The notes beneath the pieces were generated by a model, which was not told the origin of the DNA, searched no databases, and saw nothing but the letters and a program-made list of their open reading frames with translations. A DNA stretch of 7,733 nucleotides. It comes from an uncultured Erysipelotrichaceae bacterium (lineage in GTDB: Bacteria; Bacillota_I; Bacilli_A; Erysipelotrichales; Erysipelotrichaceae). Both the position numbers and the translations under genes were made by a program. Positions 1 to 5,346 of the stretch are shown piece by piece (position 1 is the first letter of the stretch; each line of letters begins with the position of its first letter). The stretch is from the NCBI GenBank assembly GCA_902795875.1, contig CADBND010000207.1, positions 1 to 7,733 on the forward strand, written 5' to 3'.

Positions 1-40
1 AAAAGAAAGAGCCTTTTTCCGTATGAACTTTAAGGCTCTT
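1..40 (-). terminator. Rho-independent terminator, probably of guaA
   Basis: Read on the minus strand, a 9-bp perfect stem (AAGAGCCTT at 40-32 pairing with AAGGCTCTT at 15-7) encloses a 16-base loop and is followed by TCTTTT at the window edge. It lies 15 bases after the guaA-like stop codon at 56-58, the usual place for a gene-end terminator. It probably belongs to the host chromosome, not the element. Confidence 0.75.
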
Positions 41-128
41 GTGTTATGGTTTCTTTTATTCCCACTCGATGGTGCTGACTCCTGCGCTTTTCTATAGCCT
101 GATCTGCAAGTCTTTTAATATATTTCAT
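30..128 (-). CDS. Short ORF crossing the putative att junction; N-terminus resembles AAA ATPases of the DUF4143 type
   Basis: A 32-codon frame starts at ATG 128-126 with a strong ribosome binding site (GGGAGG about 7 bases upstream). The first 14 residues, MKYIKRLADQAIEK, resemble the start of DUF4143-type AAA ATPases, which usually run on into a GPKWCGKT Walker A motif. Here the resemblance stops there, and the frame passes through the guaA-tail sequence in a different frame before ending inside the terminator. It is therefore probably a gene start cut off by the recombination site, or a remnant, and not a working protein. In an excised circular form the frame would read into the other end of the element instead. 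The family resemblance rests on a very short stretch. Confidence 0.35.
   Translation of the reverse strand: MKYIKRLADQAIEKRRSQHHRVGIKETITQEP
56..73 (-). other. Putative attachment site: 3' tail of guaA
   Basis: On the minus strand, ACC ATC GAG TGG GAA TAA spells Thr-Ile-Glu-Trp-Glu-stop, the conserved carboxyl end of GMP synthase (guaA) in many bacteria (TIEWE). No guaA sequence precedes it: the same frame meets a TAG stop 12 codons before the TAA. Only the tail survives, followed by a terminator. This is the pattern expected at the far end of an element that integrates into the 3' end of guaA, a known integration target, where the intact gene stands at the other end. The sequence shows the tail and the terminator; the att interpretation is inference. 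The core may extend a few bases on either side. Confidence 0.5.
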
Positions 129-374
129 AGAGCACCCTCCCGCAAACCTGTTTTATGTTTTTCGGCAATTTCGTTTTATTATTTTCGGATCATTGGTCCT
201 ATGGCGGCTTTTTACTGTTCTACGATCCGGAACATCTGACACCCGGTTCACTTCGATCGCCTTCAGAGACAAGTGTATAATGATATATAAGTAGTACTGT
301 ATGGCACAAGCAATCCTATACTTTCCGCATCCGCTATGCAGGTCTGCGCATTGATAAAAAAGAGGAGAAAAATC
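129..374. other. Gene-poor stretch between att scar and first cargo gene
   Basis: I see no plausible gene with a ribosome binding site in these roughly 245 bases apart from the signals listed separately. A long minus-strand open frame crosses it but looks like a shadow of the plus-strand genes. In an integrated element such a strip next to att can hold recombinase arm-binding sites, but I found no convincing repeats. Confidence 0.4.
276..281 (+). promoter_or_regulatory. Candidate -10 box (TATAAT) for the 375-1951 cassette
   Basis: A perfect TATAAT hexamer lies about 94 bases before the ATG at 375. No good -35 box is present at 16-18 bases upstream, so the promoter is either weak, activator-dependent or misjudged. 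A transcript from here would have a leader of about 85 bases with no obvious stable hairpin. Confidence 0.4.
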
Positions 375-941
375 ATGAAGATCCGCTTCTGGACTGTACA
401 GAAACTTGATGTTGTAACTGCCTTGCTGAAGTATGGAAGCTATCAGCCGGCCTTTAATTACAGCGACTATGTAGAAGAAGATCCAGATCTTTCTGAGCTT
501 TACGGGCTCTTGCTGGAAAGCTACAACCGTGTCAACAATACGGATTATCCTGGCCTTATTTTCACTTTCCTTGGAAACGATGACGATGACAATATCTTCG
601 ATTTTAAAGATTATCCGGCATTCCGCAATTTCATCATCAGTCACGCTTTTGCGATCAAGCCACTCTGGAATCATCTCGCAGCCAAAAACACAGTCATCAT
701 GTGTGTTGAAAAGGAGCTTGACAAAAACCTTCTTCTGATCGATATCAATGATTTCCAGTGCCTGATGCCGCCCATCACTCTGGCACCTCCATATACGGAA
801 GACTACATACGCTATCTCGTTCAGAACTTTTCTGCAGGCAACTATGTAAGATCGATCTTTCCAAGCAATCTGATACAAGCCCATATCCCGAACATTTCTG
901 CAGAAGATGTCGTCGGTCTGTATCCGATGTTCACTCTTTGA
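375..941 (+). CDS. Unknown 188-aa protein, possibly DUF3841-like; first gene of cargo pair
   Basis: The start at ATG 375 is chosen because AAGAGGAGAAAAATC precedes it; an in-frame ATG at 336 lacks such a site. The protein opens with MKIRFWTVQ followed by a helix, resembling DUF3841, whose members start with a Trp-Thr-(Ile/Val)-Gln motif. The middle carries an acidic patch (about residues 60-75, DDDDN...DFKD), and a later stretch ending near residue 130 (CVEKELDKNLLLIDINDF) matches that family's general pattern of a hydrophobic strand plus a D-x-x-D-F-like turn. No signal peptide or membrane segment is seen. The stop codon overlaps the ATG of the next gene (TGATG), so the two are almost certainly translated together and probably act together. 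Family assignment is from memory and tentative; function is unknown. Confidence 0.65.
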   Translation: MKIRFWTVQKLDVVTALLKYGSYQPAFNYSDYVEEDPDLSELYGLLLESYNRVNNTDYPGLIFTFLGNDDDDNIFDFKDYPAFRNFIISHAFAIKPLWNHLAAKNTVIMCVEKELDKNLLLIDINDFQCLMPPITLAPPYTEDYIRYLVQNFSAGNYVRSIFPSNLIQAHIPNISAEDVVGLYPMFTL

Positions 942-1951
942 TGTCAGTACACATGAAAGATCATAAAACCGGTTTTCACTTCGATGATTGCCGCTCTTTC
1001 TATGAAATGAGCAGAGAAGATCACATCGAAGATCTTTGCGCCGCCATCTATAAGAACCTTCATCCAAGGGCCAGAAATCTGCCTGATTTTTCAAACGACA
1101 GCGAATATGCCTCCTGGCATTTCTCGCTGAGCGACTTTGCGCAGCTTTTGTATCAGCCGGATCTCTATTGTCAAAAAACCATCGAAGAAAGCGATCGTCT
1201 GATCAAAGCGATCGATGAAAAGATATCTTCTCTTCTCTCCTTTTCTCCCAGCAAAGAGCTCTGTCAGCTTCTAAACAGCGAAGCTTACCAATCTTTGAAA
1301 GAATCAGGCGATATCGTAAACATCAACAAGGCGCTCGACGACAAGGCGATCGATGCCTTGAAATCTCTTGAAACGGGGCTGACCGTATTGGAAGACGGCT
1401 CCTTGAAAAAGATCATCGAAGATCTGAAAAAACAAAGGGATGATCTGTCAAAAGCGATAGCTCTGATGGAAGAGGAAGAGACCTGTCTTCCTTTTGAAGA
1501 TCTATGTATCGACATCGAATACCCCATACAGATAAAAGGAGAAGACGGCACCAAACGGATCGACGTCCTTCTTTCCAGAAACGAAGAGACCTTCGCCATC
1601 ATCGAGCTGAAACAATGGACGGAAGATTCCATCAATGTCTTTCTCTCTGAAACGGAAGGCGAAGAGCCAAAGTGTCTGGTGAATGTGCTTCCCGGCAAAA
1701 GAAGTCAGCTGCATCCCGCTGTCAAAGTCCGGGACTATTACAAAAAAGGCCTGATGGAAGAAAAAGGCGAAGATGTACAGGTGGCCTGTTTTGTCTATCT
1801 GCACAATCAGCTCTACAACGACTCCAAACTCTTTCGGGCTTATAAGGACCTGAAAGTCAATATCTTTGATGATGTCAAAGGGCCAAACAACATCCTGTAT
1901 ACCAGGCTCTGGCACAAGCGGCTCTTGAGAAGGCTCAGTGAGCTTTTTTAA
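941..1951 (+). CDS. PD-(D/E)XK-type nuclease domain protein (336 aa), second gene of cargo pair
   Basis: ATG 941 overlaps the previous stop (TGATG) and suggests coupled translation; ATG 953 is an alternative start. Residues 1-75 are of unknown type. Residues 75-180 are charged and helical, probably coiled coil (SLKKIIEDLKKQRDDLSKA). Residues 190-312 resemble the nuclease-like domain found at the N-terminus of DUF2075 helicase proteins: RIDVLL with Asp208, IELKQW with Glu222 and Lys224 (the D...E-x-K signature), LHPAVKVRDYY with His258, and YLHN at 286-289. In those proteins an ATPase/helicase follows; here the protein stops about 25 residues later, so the nuclease stands alone behind a coiled coil. 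All three putative metal/catalytic residues are present. It probably cuts DNA or RNA in the cytoplasm, perhaps controlled by its 188-aa partner. That role is inference from gene context. Confidence 0.7.
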   Translation: MSVHMKDHKTGFHFDDCRSFYEMSREDHIEDLCAAIYKNLHPRARNLPDFSNDSEYASWHFSLSDFAQLLYQPDLYCQKTIEESDRLIKAIDEKISSLLSFSPSKELCQLLNSEAYQSLKESGDIVNINKALDDKAIDALKSLETGLTVLEDGSLKKIIEDLKKQRDDLSKAIALMEEEETCLPFEDLCIDIEYPIQIKGEDGTKRIDVLLSRNEETFAIIELKQWTEDSINVFLSETEGEEPKCLVNVLPGKRSQLHPAVKVRDYYKKGLMEEKGEDVQVACFVYLHNQLYNDSKLFRAYKDLKVNIFDDVKGPNNILYTRLWHKRLLRRLSELF

Positions 1952-1965
1952 ATAAAACATATCTC

Positions 1966-2003
1966 TTTCCTGACAAAATTATGGTCGGAAAATTTTATTT
2001 TTT
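1966..2003 (+). terminator. Rho-independent terminator after the nuclease gene
   Basis: TTTCC-T-GAC (1966-1974) pairs with GTCGGAAA (1984-1991), giving 8 bp with one bulged T and a 9-base loop. It is followed by TTTTATTTTTT (1993-2003). It lies 15 bases after the stop at 1951 and separates the cassette from the converging transfer operon. The opposite strand has no comparable T-run after the stem. Confidence 0.65.
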
Positions 2004-2034
2004 AAAAACCTTCTTCTGCTCTTTAAGTGAGATC

Positions 2035-2244
2035 TCAATAAAGATTCATAGCGGCATACACATATAGACCAAACAGGATCCAGGTGATCCGCCAGTGTCT
2101 TTTTAGGCGGATCTTTCTGATCATTTTTTCTTCCTGTGAAGCCATAGTCTGAAACGTGCGGCTGTGATAAGCGGCGGATCTGATCAGACCCGTAAACAAC
2201 ATGAACAGGTGTCCCGCAAAACCGATTACAAACAAGATTATCAT
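2035..2244 (-). CDS. Small protein with two predicted membrane segments (69 aa), last gene of transfer operon
   Basis: The start is ATG 2244-2242, preceded by AAAGAGAAAGGA with suitable spacing; longer in-frame starts would run into the preceding ATPase gene. Residues 2-20 (IILFVIGFAGHLFMLFTGL) and about 52-67 (RITWILFGLYVYAAMN) are hydrophobic enough to cross the membrane. The 30-residue link is very basic near its end (KMIRKIRLKRHW). By the positive-inside rule that link would face the cytoplasm, with both ends outside. The gene begins about 20 bases after the VirD4-like ATPase stops and is surely in the same transcript. I do not recognise a family. It might be a secretion-channel component or membrane partner of the ATPase. 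It could also be a pilin-like VirB2 protein, but it lacks a clear signal sequence and has an unusually basic loop. Confidence 0.6.
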   Translation of the reverse strand: MIILFVIGFAGHLFMLFTGLIRSAAYHSRTFQTMASQEEKMIRKIRLKRHWRITWILFGLYVYAAMNLY

Positions 2245-2263
2245 TTCTTTTTTTCCTTTCTCT

Positions 2264-3523
2264 TTAATTAAACGGAAGATTGTCTCTCCACAAAGCGATC
2301 TGCTCATCCACTTTTTCTCCGGGATATTTTTTCACTTTTTTTGCCTTCTGACCGCGGATGAAGAGATAGGCATCATCGAGATCCATCGAAAGGATGGTCT
2401 CCAGGGTCTTTCCTGCCCGCTTTGAGATCAGCTCGCCGCTTGAGATATCCTGGCCGCCAAGATACAATAACTTATCGCAGTTGTTGATGATGGTCGAAGC
2501 GATCGCATCCGTATAGAGACTGTTTAACTGCGATACGCTTTGCAGAATGATGCTGACGGAGATCTCGCGGGAGCGGATCACCGAGATGATCTTGTCAAAG
2601 TCGGGTATGAACAAGGAATTGGCGAAATCATCCAGATAGAAGCGAACGGGAACGTTTAACCTGTGATCAGATGAATGATCTGCACACAGGCACAACTGCT
2701 GAAGGGCCTGGGTCATAAAGGCGCTGGCGAGCTTGTCCAGCGATCGGTCGGTATCGCTGATCGTCAGAAACAGCACGGTCTTCCTTTTCCCGAAATCCGG
2801 GAAACATATCTTGTTGGGATTTTTGTACAATGCCGCTGCATCATCGAAACATAACGGATCAAGATTGGTCGATAATATACCTTTGATGGAAGAATCCATC
2901 TTTTCTGCCGTGCGGATATCTTTGATGTTGAGATAGCGGGCATAGGCACTGGAATCCGGCTTTTCTTTGGAAAGCTCATACATCAGTTTTGAAAACGTAT
3001 CCGTGCTGATCAGATTCAGCAGTTTTGAAACCGTGATCAGATCGTGTTCTTCTTCAGGCAGCGCTTCCAGCATATAGCTGATCAGACAGGAAAGGTATTG
3101 CCTGGCCGCAAAGTCCCAGTACGGTTCCTTGCTGTTGTAGGATGAGACAAGGCAAGAGGAAAGTGTCATGATGTCTTTTTCGCTGTAACTCTTCTTTTTC
3201 TCATCATAGCGGATGAAATCAAAGGGATTGTAGCCACAGCCGTATCTTAGGTCTGTGAAATCAAGCAGCTTCACATCATAGCCTTTGCAGGCAAGGATAT
3301 CGCAAAGTTCGCCATAAAGCGAACCCTTACAGTCAAGGATGATCATGCTTTCATGAGATCCAAGGATATTCGGCTTCACATAGTGTCTTGTCTTTCCAGC
3401 CCCTGTCGGACCAATGACCATGACGTTGTTGTTGGTCATGCTTTGCCAGGTGTCCGTATTGAAGGAGATCCCATCCGCAAGGATGTGTGTGCCTTCATAG
3501 TTTTTTCTTTTCTCATTCATCAT
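2264..3523 (-). CDS. VirD4/TraG-type conjugative coupling ATPase (CD1115-like), lacking the membrane domain
   Basis: Type IV coupling proteins are hexameric ATPases that bring the relaxase-DNA complex to the secretion channel. Numbered from ATG 3523, residues 31-45 hold the Walker A motif (NNNVMVIGPTGAGKT), 61-68 IILDCKGS, 98-103 YNPFDF, and 295-302 the Walker B region (FYLDDFAN). Residues 308-330 (DFDKIISVIRSREISVSIIL) and 353-357 (LYLGG) are typical of the VirD4-like CD1115 group, as is the end at IRGQKAKK. Two oddities stand out. Family members are usually near 600 residues with N-terminal membrane segments, whereas this one is 419 residues and starts directly at the ATPase. The Walker B is DDFAN where DEFAN is usual. 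The start is uncertain: TTG 3529, ATG 3523 or ATG 3520 all lie behind AAAGGAAATG and overlap the previous gene's end by a few bases. Confidence 0.85.
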   Translation of the reverse strand: MMNEKRKNYEGTHILADGISFNTDTWQSMTNNNVMVIGPTGAGKTRHYVKPNILGSHESMIILDCKGSLYGELCDILACKGYDVKLLDFTDLRYGCGYNPFDFIRYDEKKKSYSEKDIMTLSSCLVSSYNSKEPYWDFAARQYLSCLISYMLEALPEEEHDLITVSKLLNLISTDTFSKLMYELSKEKPDSSAYARYLNIKDIRTAEKMDSSIKGILSTNLDPLCFDDAAALYKNPNKICFPDFGKRKTVLFLTISDTDRSLDKLASAFMTQALQQLCLCADHSSDHRLNVPVRFYLDDFANSLFIPDFDKIISVIRSREISVSIILQSVSQLNSLYTDAIASTIINNCDKLLYLGGQDISSGELISKRAGKTLETILSMDLDDAYLFIRGQKAKKVKKYPGEKVDEQIALWRDNLPFN

Positions 3524-4238
3524 ATTCAATCATTTCCTTTCTTTCATCACCGCTTTCTTCTTCGCTTACAAGGGCTGCCAGAGGCATCACCAGCAGCTCG
3601 ACCAGCTGCTTTCGTATCGTCAATGAACTTGCCGGATAGCCTGCGCCGATCGGATCGTGATAGCGGACATCCTTGATCTTGGCATGATCGATCAGCGTCT
3701 CATAGATCTTCTGCAGGCGCATCGACATGAGCCCGGCCTTTTCGATCGAAAAACCATAGAGCCATTTCTGGCTTTCTTCCGGAAGATCTGTCTTCTTTAT
3801 TTCTTCAAAGTATTCATCCATCTTCAGATCGACCAGGCCCTTGATATCCTGAAGACCCAGACGCTCAAGGTACTGGTCACGGGTCAGTGTGATCTTCTGT
3901 ACGTTTACGGCTGCCTGATAACAGGTCTGAAATTCAAAGGCTGTGCAATATAACTGAATCAGAGAATCGATGTGCTTTTCACTGTGCACGCCGTTTTCAA
4001 GATAATCTCTTGCGATCAGTACAGAAAGATCTCCATAGGTGATGCATTCGGGTTCCCTGAGATAGTGAAGATACATGTGATTCTGATAGCTTTTTTCCAG
4101 ATCGGAAAACATCAAAGCGACCATCCTTTGAACGTTCATCTGTCCAAAGGCTTTTAAGCCTTCAAGGATGTGATCCGGGGAAGAACACATGCCGCTTTTG
4201 ATCCTGCTTATCCTTGTTTCCAGAGAGATCTTTTTCAT
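3513..4238 (-). CDS. Unknown 241-aa soluble protein in transfer operon
   Basis: ATG 4238 is preceded by AGAAAGGATATAGAA and lies two bases beyond the stop of the ClpP-like gene. The protein is mostly helical and charged, with no signal peptide or membrane segment, and ends in a strongly acidic tail (SEEESGDERKEMIEYDE). I recognise no catalytic motif. Its 3' end overlaps the start of the coupling ATPase by 8-11 bases, so production of the two is probably coupled. Placed between a protease and the ATPase, it could be an adaptor, substrate or relaxosome accessory factor, but nothing in the sequence decides among these. Confidence 0.7.
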   Translation of the reverse strand: MKKISLETRISRIKSGMCSSPDHILEGLKAFGQMNVQRMVALMFSDLEKSYQNHMYLHYLREPECITYGDLSVLIARDYLENGVHSEKHIDSLIQLYCTAFEFQTCYQAAVNVQKITLTRDQYLERLGLQDIKGLVDLKMDEYFEEIKKTDLPEESQKWLYGFSIEKAGLMSMRLQKIYETLIDHAKIKDVRYHDPIGAGYPASSLTIRKQLVELLVMPLAALVSEEESGDERKEMIEYDE

Positions 4239-4240
4239 TT

Positions 4241-4822
4241 CTATATCCTTTCTGCGATCTTTGTCGCCAGATGAAAGCTGATCGCTTCTTCAGCTGTAAA
4301 ATAGGAGTCCTTGCGAGTCTTCGTCCGGATCTCATCCATCGTCTTGTTCGTCTTTTCGGCGATGATGGAACAAAGCCTGTCACGGCAGCGTTTCAGATCT
4401 TCGAGCTGCTCTTGTATCTCATCGGGCTTCATTCCTTGCAAGGATCCGCCGCCCGGGGACGGATCGTGGATCATGATCCGTGAGCCGGGAAATATGATCC
4501 TTTCTTCACCGGCCAGAAATAATATCGCAGCCATCGATGCCGCTTCACCAATGCACACAGTTGTGATCGGTGCTTCGATCAGATTCATCAGATCATAAGC
4601 CGCAAGACCGCTGTTTACTTCGCCGCCTGGCGAATTGATGTAGAGCGTGATCCTTTCTTTCGGATCGCTGTTGTTAAGATACAGGAGTTCTTTGATCAGA
4701 CACTCCATTGAGGAGGCATCGACCGCTTTTGTCAGAAAGATCCTGCGGTCCATGAACAGCGCATCTTCGATCTCCACGCGGTCGTAGCCGCGGGAACTTT
4801 CTTTGAGAATGCATGGGGTCAT
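4241..4822 (-). CDS. ClpP-like serine protease encoded in the transfer operon
   Basis: ClpP forms a barrel-shaped protease that degrades proteins fed to it by Clp ATPases. From ATG 4822 (preceded by GAAGGTGAATAAG) the protein is 193 residues, the family's normal length. It aligns from its start: KESSRGYDRVEIEDALFMDR then RIFL. NSPGG stands at 63-67. The nucleophile Ser96 is in CIGEAASMAAI, His119 is in RIMIHDPSPGG, and Asp172 is in RKDSYFTAEEAI. The Ser-His-Asp triad is therefore complete and the enzyme is likely active. An in-frame extension to 4918 exists but overlaps the previous gene and adds unrelated basic sequence. No Clp ATPase gene is visible here, so it either uses a host unfoldase, forms mixed barrels with host ClpP, or works without one. 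Its place beside a coupling ATPase argues for a transfer-related role, for example processing of a secretion component. That role is inferred. Confidence 0.85.
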   Translation of the reverse strand: MTPCILKESSRGYDRVEIEDALFMDRRIFLTKAVDASSMECLIKELLYLNNSDPKERITLYINSPGGEVNSGLAAYDLMNLIEAPITTVCIGEAASMAAILFLAGEERIIFPGSRIMIHDPSPGGGSLQGMKPDEIQEQLEDLKRCRDRLCSIIAEKTNKTMDEIRTKTRKDSYFTAEEAISFHLATKIAERI

Positions 4823-4823
4823 C

Positions 4824-5210
4824 TTATTCACCTTCTTTCTGCATGACCGTTTCCGCAAAAGAAGAAGCACTAGGGAAGATCTGCTGGTATCTTTGTCTTT
4901 CATTTCTTCTCTTGGCACGGAAGAGATTGGAATGATACAGCAGAGAAGACAGGACCTTCATCGTGAACTGCGGATAGTAGTCAAGATAATCGGCGATCAG
5001 TTCAAGCTCATCGCACATCAGGAATTCACTGTCGCTACACGGCCTTGTGTAGTAACATTCTCTGGCAGACAGGAAGTTTTGCGCATCTTCGATAGAGACT
5101 GAACACTTTCTGGATAAGTAGTAAGCTTCTTTTTCTGCTTTGATCGGCTGGACGCGGCGGCTGATATAAGAATCAAATCGTTCAATCGTTTTACTGTTTT
5201 TTGTATTCAT
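4824..5210 (-). CDS. Unknown 128-aa protein, first gene of transfer operon
   Basis: ATG 5210 follows AAAGGAAACTCC, a good ribosome binding site, and the stop lies one base before the ClpP-like start. The protein is soluble and mixed, with four cysteines (36, 52, 58, 66) that could bind a metal, although the spacing fits no motif I know. A helix-like stretch covers 67-95, and a basic patch at 98-108 (RAKRRNERQRY) could contact nucleic acid. As the first gene after the divergent promoter it might be a regulator or adaptor. No helix-turn-helix is evident, so the function remains open. Confidence 0.65.
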   Translation of the reverse strand: MNTKNSKTIERFDSYISRRVQPIKAEKEAYYLSRKCSVSIEDAQNFLSARECYYTRPCSDSEFLMCDELELIADYLDYYPQFTMKVLSSLLYHSNLFRAKRRNERQRYQQIFPSASSFAETVMQKEGE

Positions 5211-5288
5211 GGAGTTTCCTTTCGTTTCCTTTTTGGAACACCATCATTATGAAATTTTCTGCTTTTTCATTTCGTAGATTTTACGGAA

Positions 5289-5302
5289 TGATTTATAAAT
5301 CA
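5289..5302. repeat. Perfect 14-bp palindrome (TGATTTATAAATCA) in divergent promoter region
   Basis: TGATTTATAAATCA is an exact inverted repeat between the starts of the minus-strand transfer operon (5210) and the plus-strand operon (5347). It overlaps a weak candidate -35 (TTATAA, 5293-5298) of the plus-strand promoter. A dimeric repressor site controlling both operons is plausible. AT-rich palindromes of this size can also occur by chance. Confidence 0.45.
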
Positions 5303-5312
5303 AAGATTTGCA

Positions 5313-5321
5313 TGTTAGAAT
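5313..5321 (+). promoter_or_regulatory. Candidate extended -10 promoter for the 5347-7529 operon
   Basis: TGTTAGAAT gives a TGn extension plus the -10-like TAGAAT. A poor -35 (TTATAA) lies 17 bases upstream inside the palindrome. A transcript would begin near 5328 and include GGAGGAAGG just before ATG 5347, leaving a leader of about 20 bases. I found no equally good -10/-35 pair for the minus-strand operon. Confidence 0.35.
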
Positions 5322-5346
5322 CAAAGTGTGCCATGGAGGAAGGAAC

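Noticed and set aside
39..239. Plus-strand open frame of 66 codons at the left edge
   Set aside because: It runs opposite the guaA tail and the junction ORF, begins next to the terminator, and has no ribosome binding site.
758..940. N-terminal extension of the nuclease gene to the ATG at 758
   Set aside because: It would overlap the 188-aa gene by about 180 bases in another frame and has Cys/Arg/Ser-rich shadow composition. The ATG at 941 overlapping the stop is the better start.
153..1094. Minus-strand open frame of 313 codons
   Set aside because: It lies opposite the 188-aa gene and the start of the nuclease gene, has no good ribosome binding site, and its residue makeup (many Arg, Cys, His and Ile) looks like a shadow. 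The plus-strand frames have a binding site, coupling and family-like motifs.
1502..1960. Minus-strand open frame opposite the nuclease domain
   Set aside because: The plus strand there encodes the recognisable RIDVLL and IELKQW motifs, so the opposite frame is a by-product.
2028..2037. Palindrome TGAGATCTCA at the end of the 69-aa gene
   Set aside because: It is only ten bases, overlaps the stop codon, and contains GATC, which is abundant throughout; no T-run follows on the minus strand, so I do not call it a terminator.
4823..4918. N-terminal extension of the ClpP-like gene
   Set aside because: The extra 32 residues are basic, unrelated to ClpP, and overlap the preceding gene. ATG 4822 has a good ribosome binding site and gives a standard-length protein.
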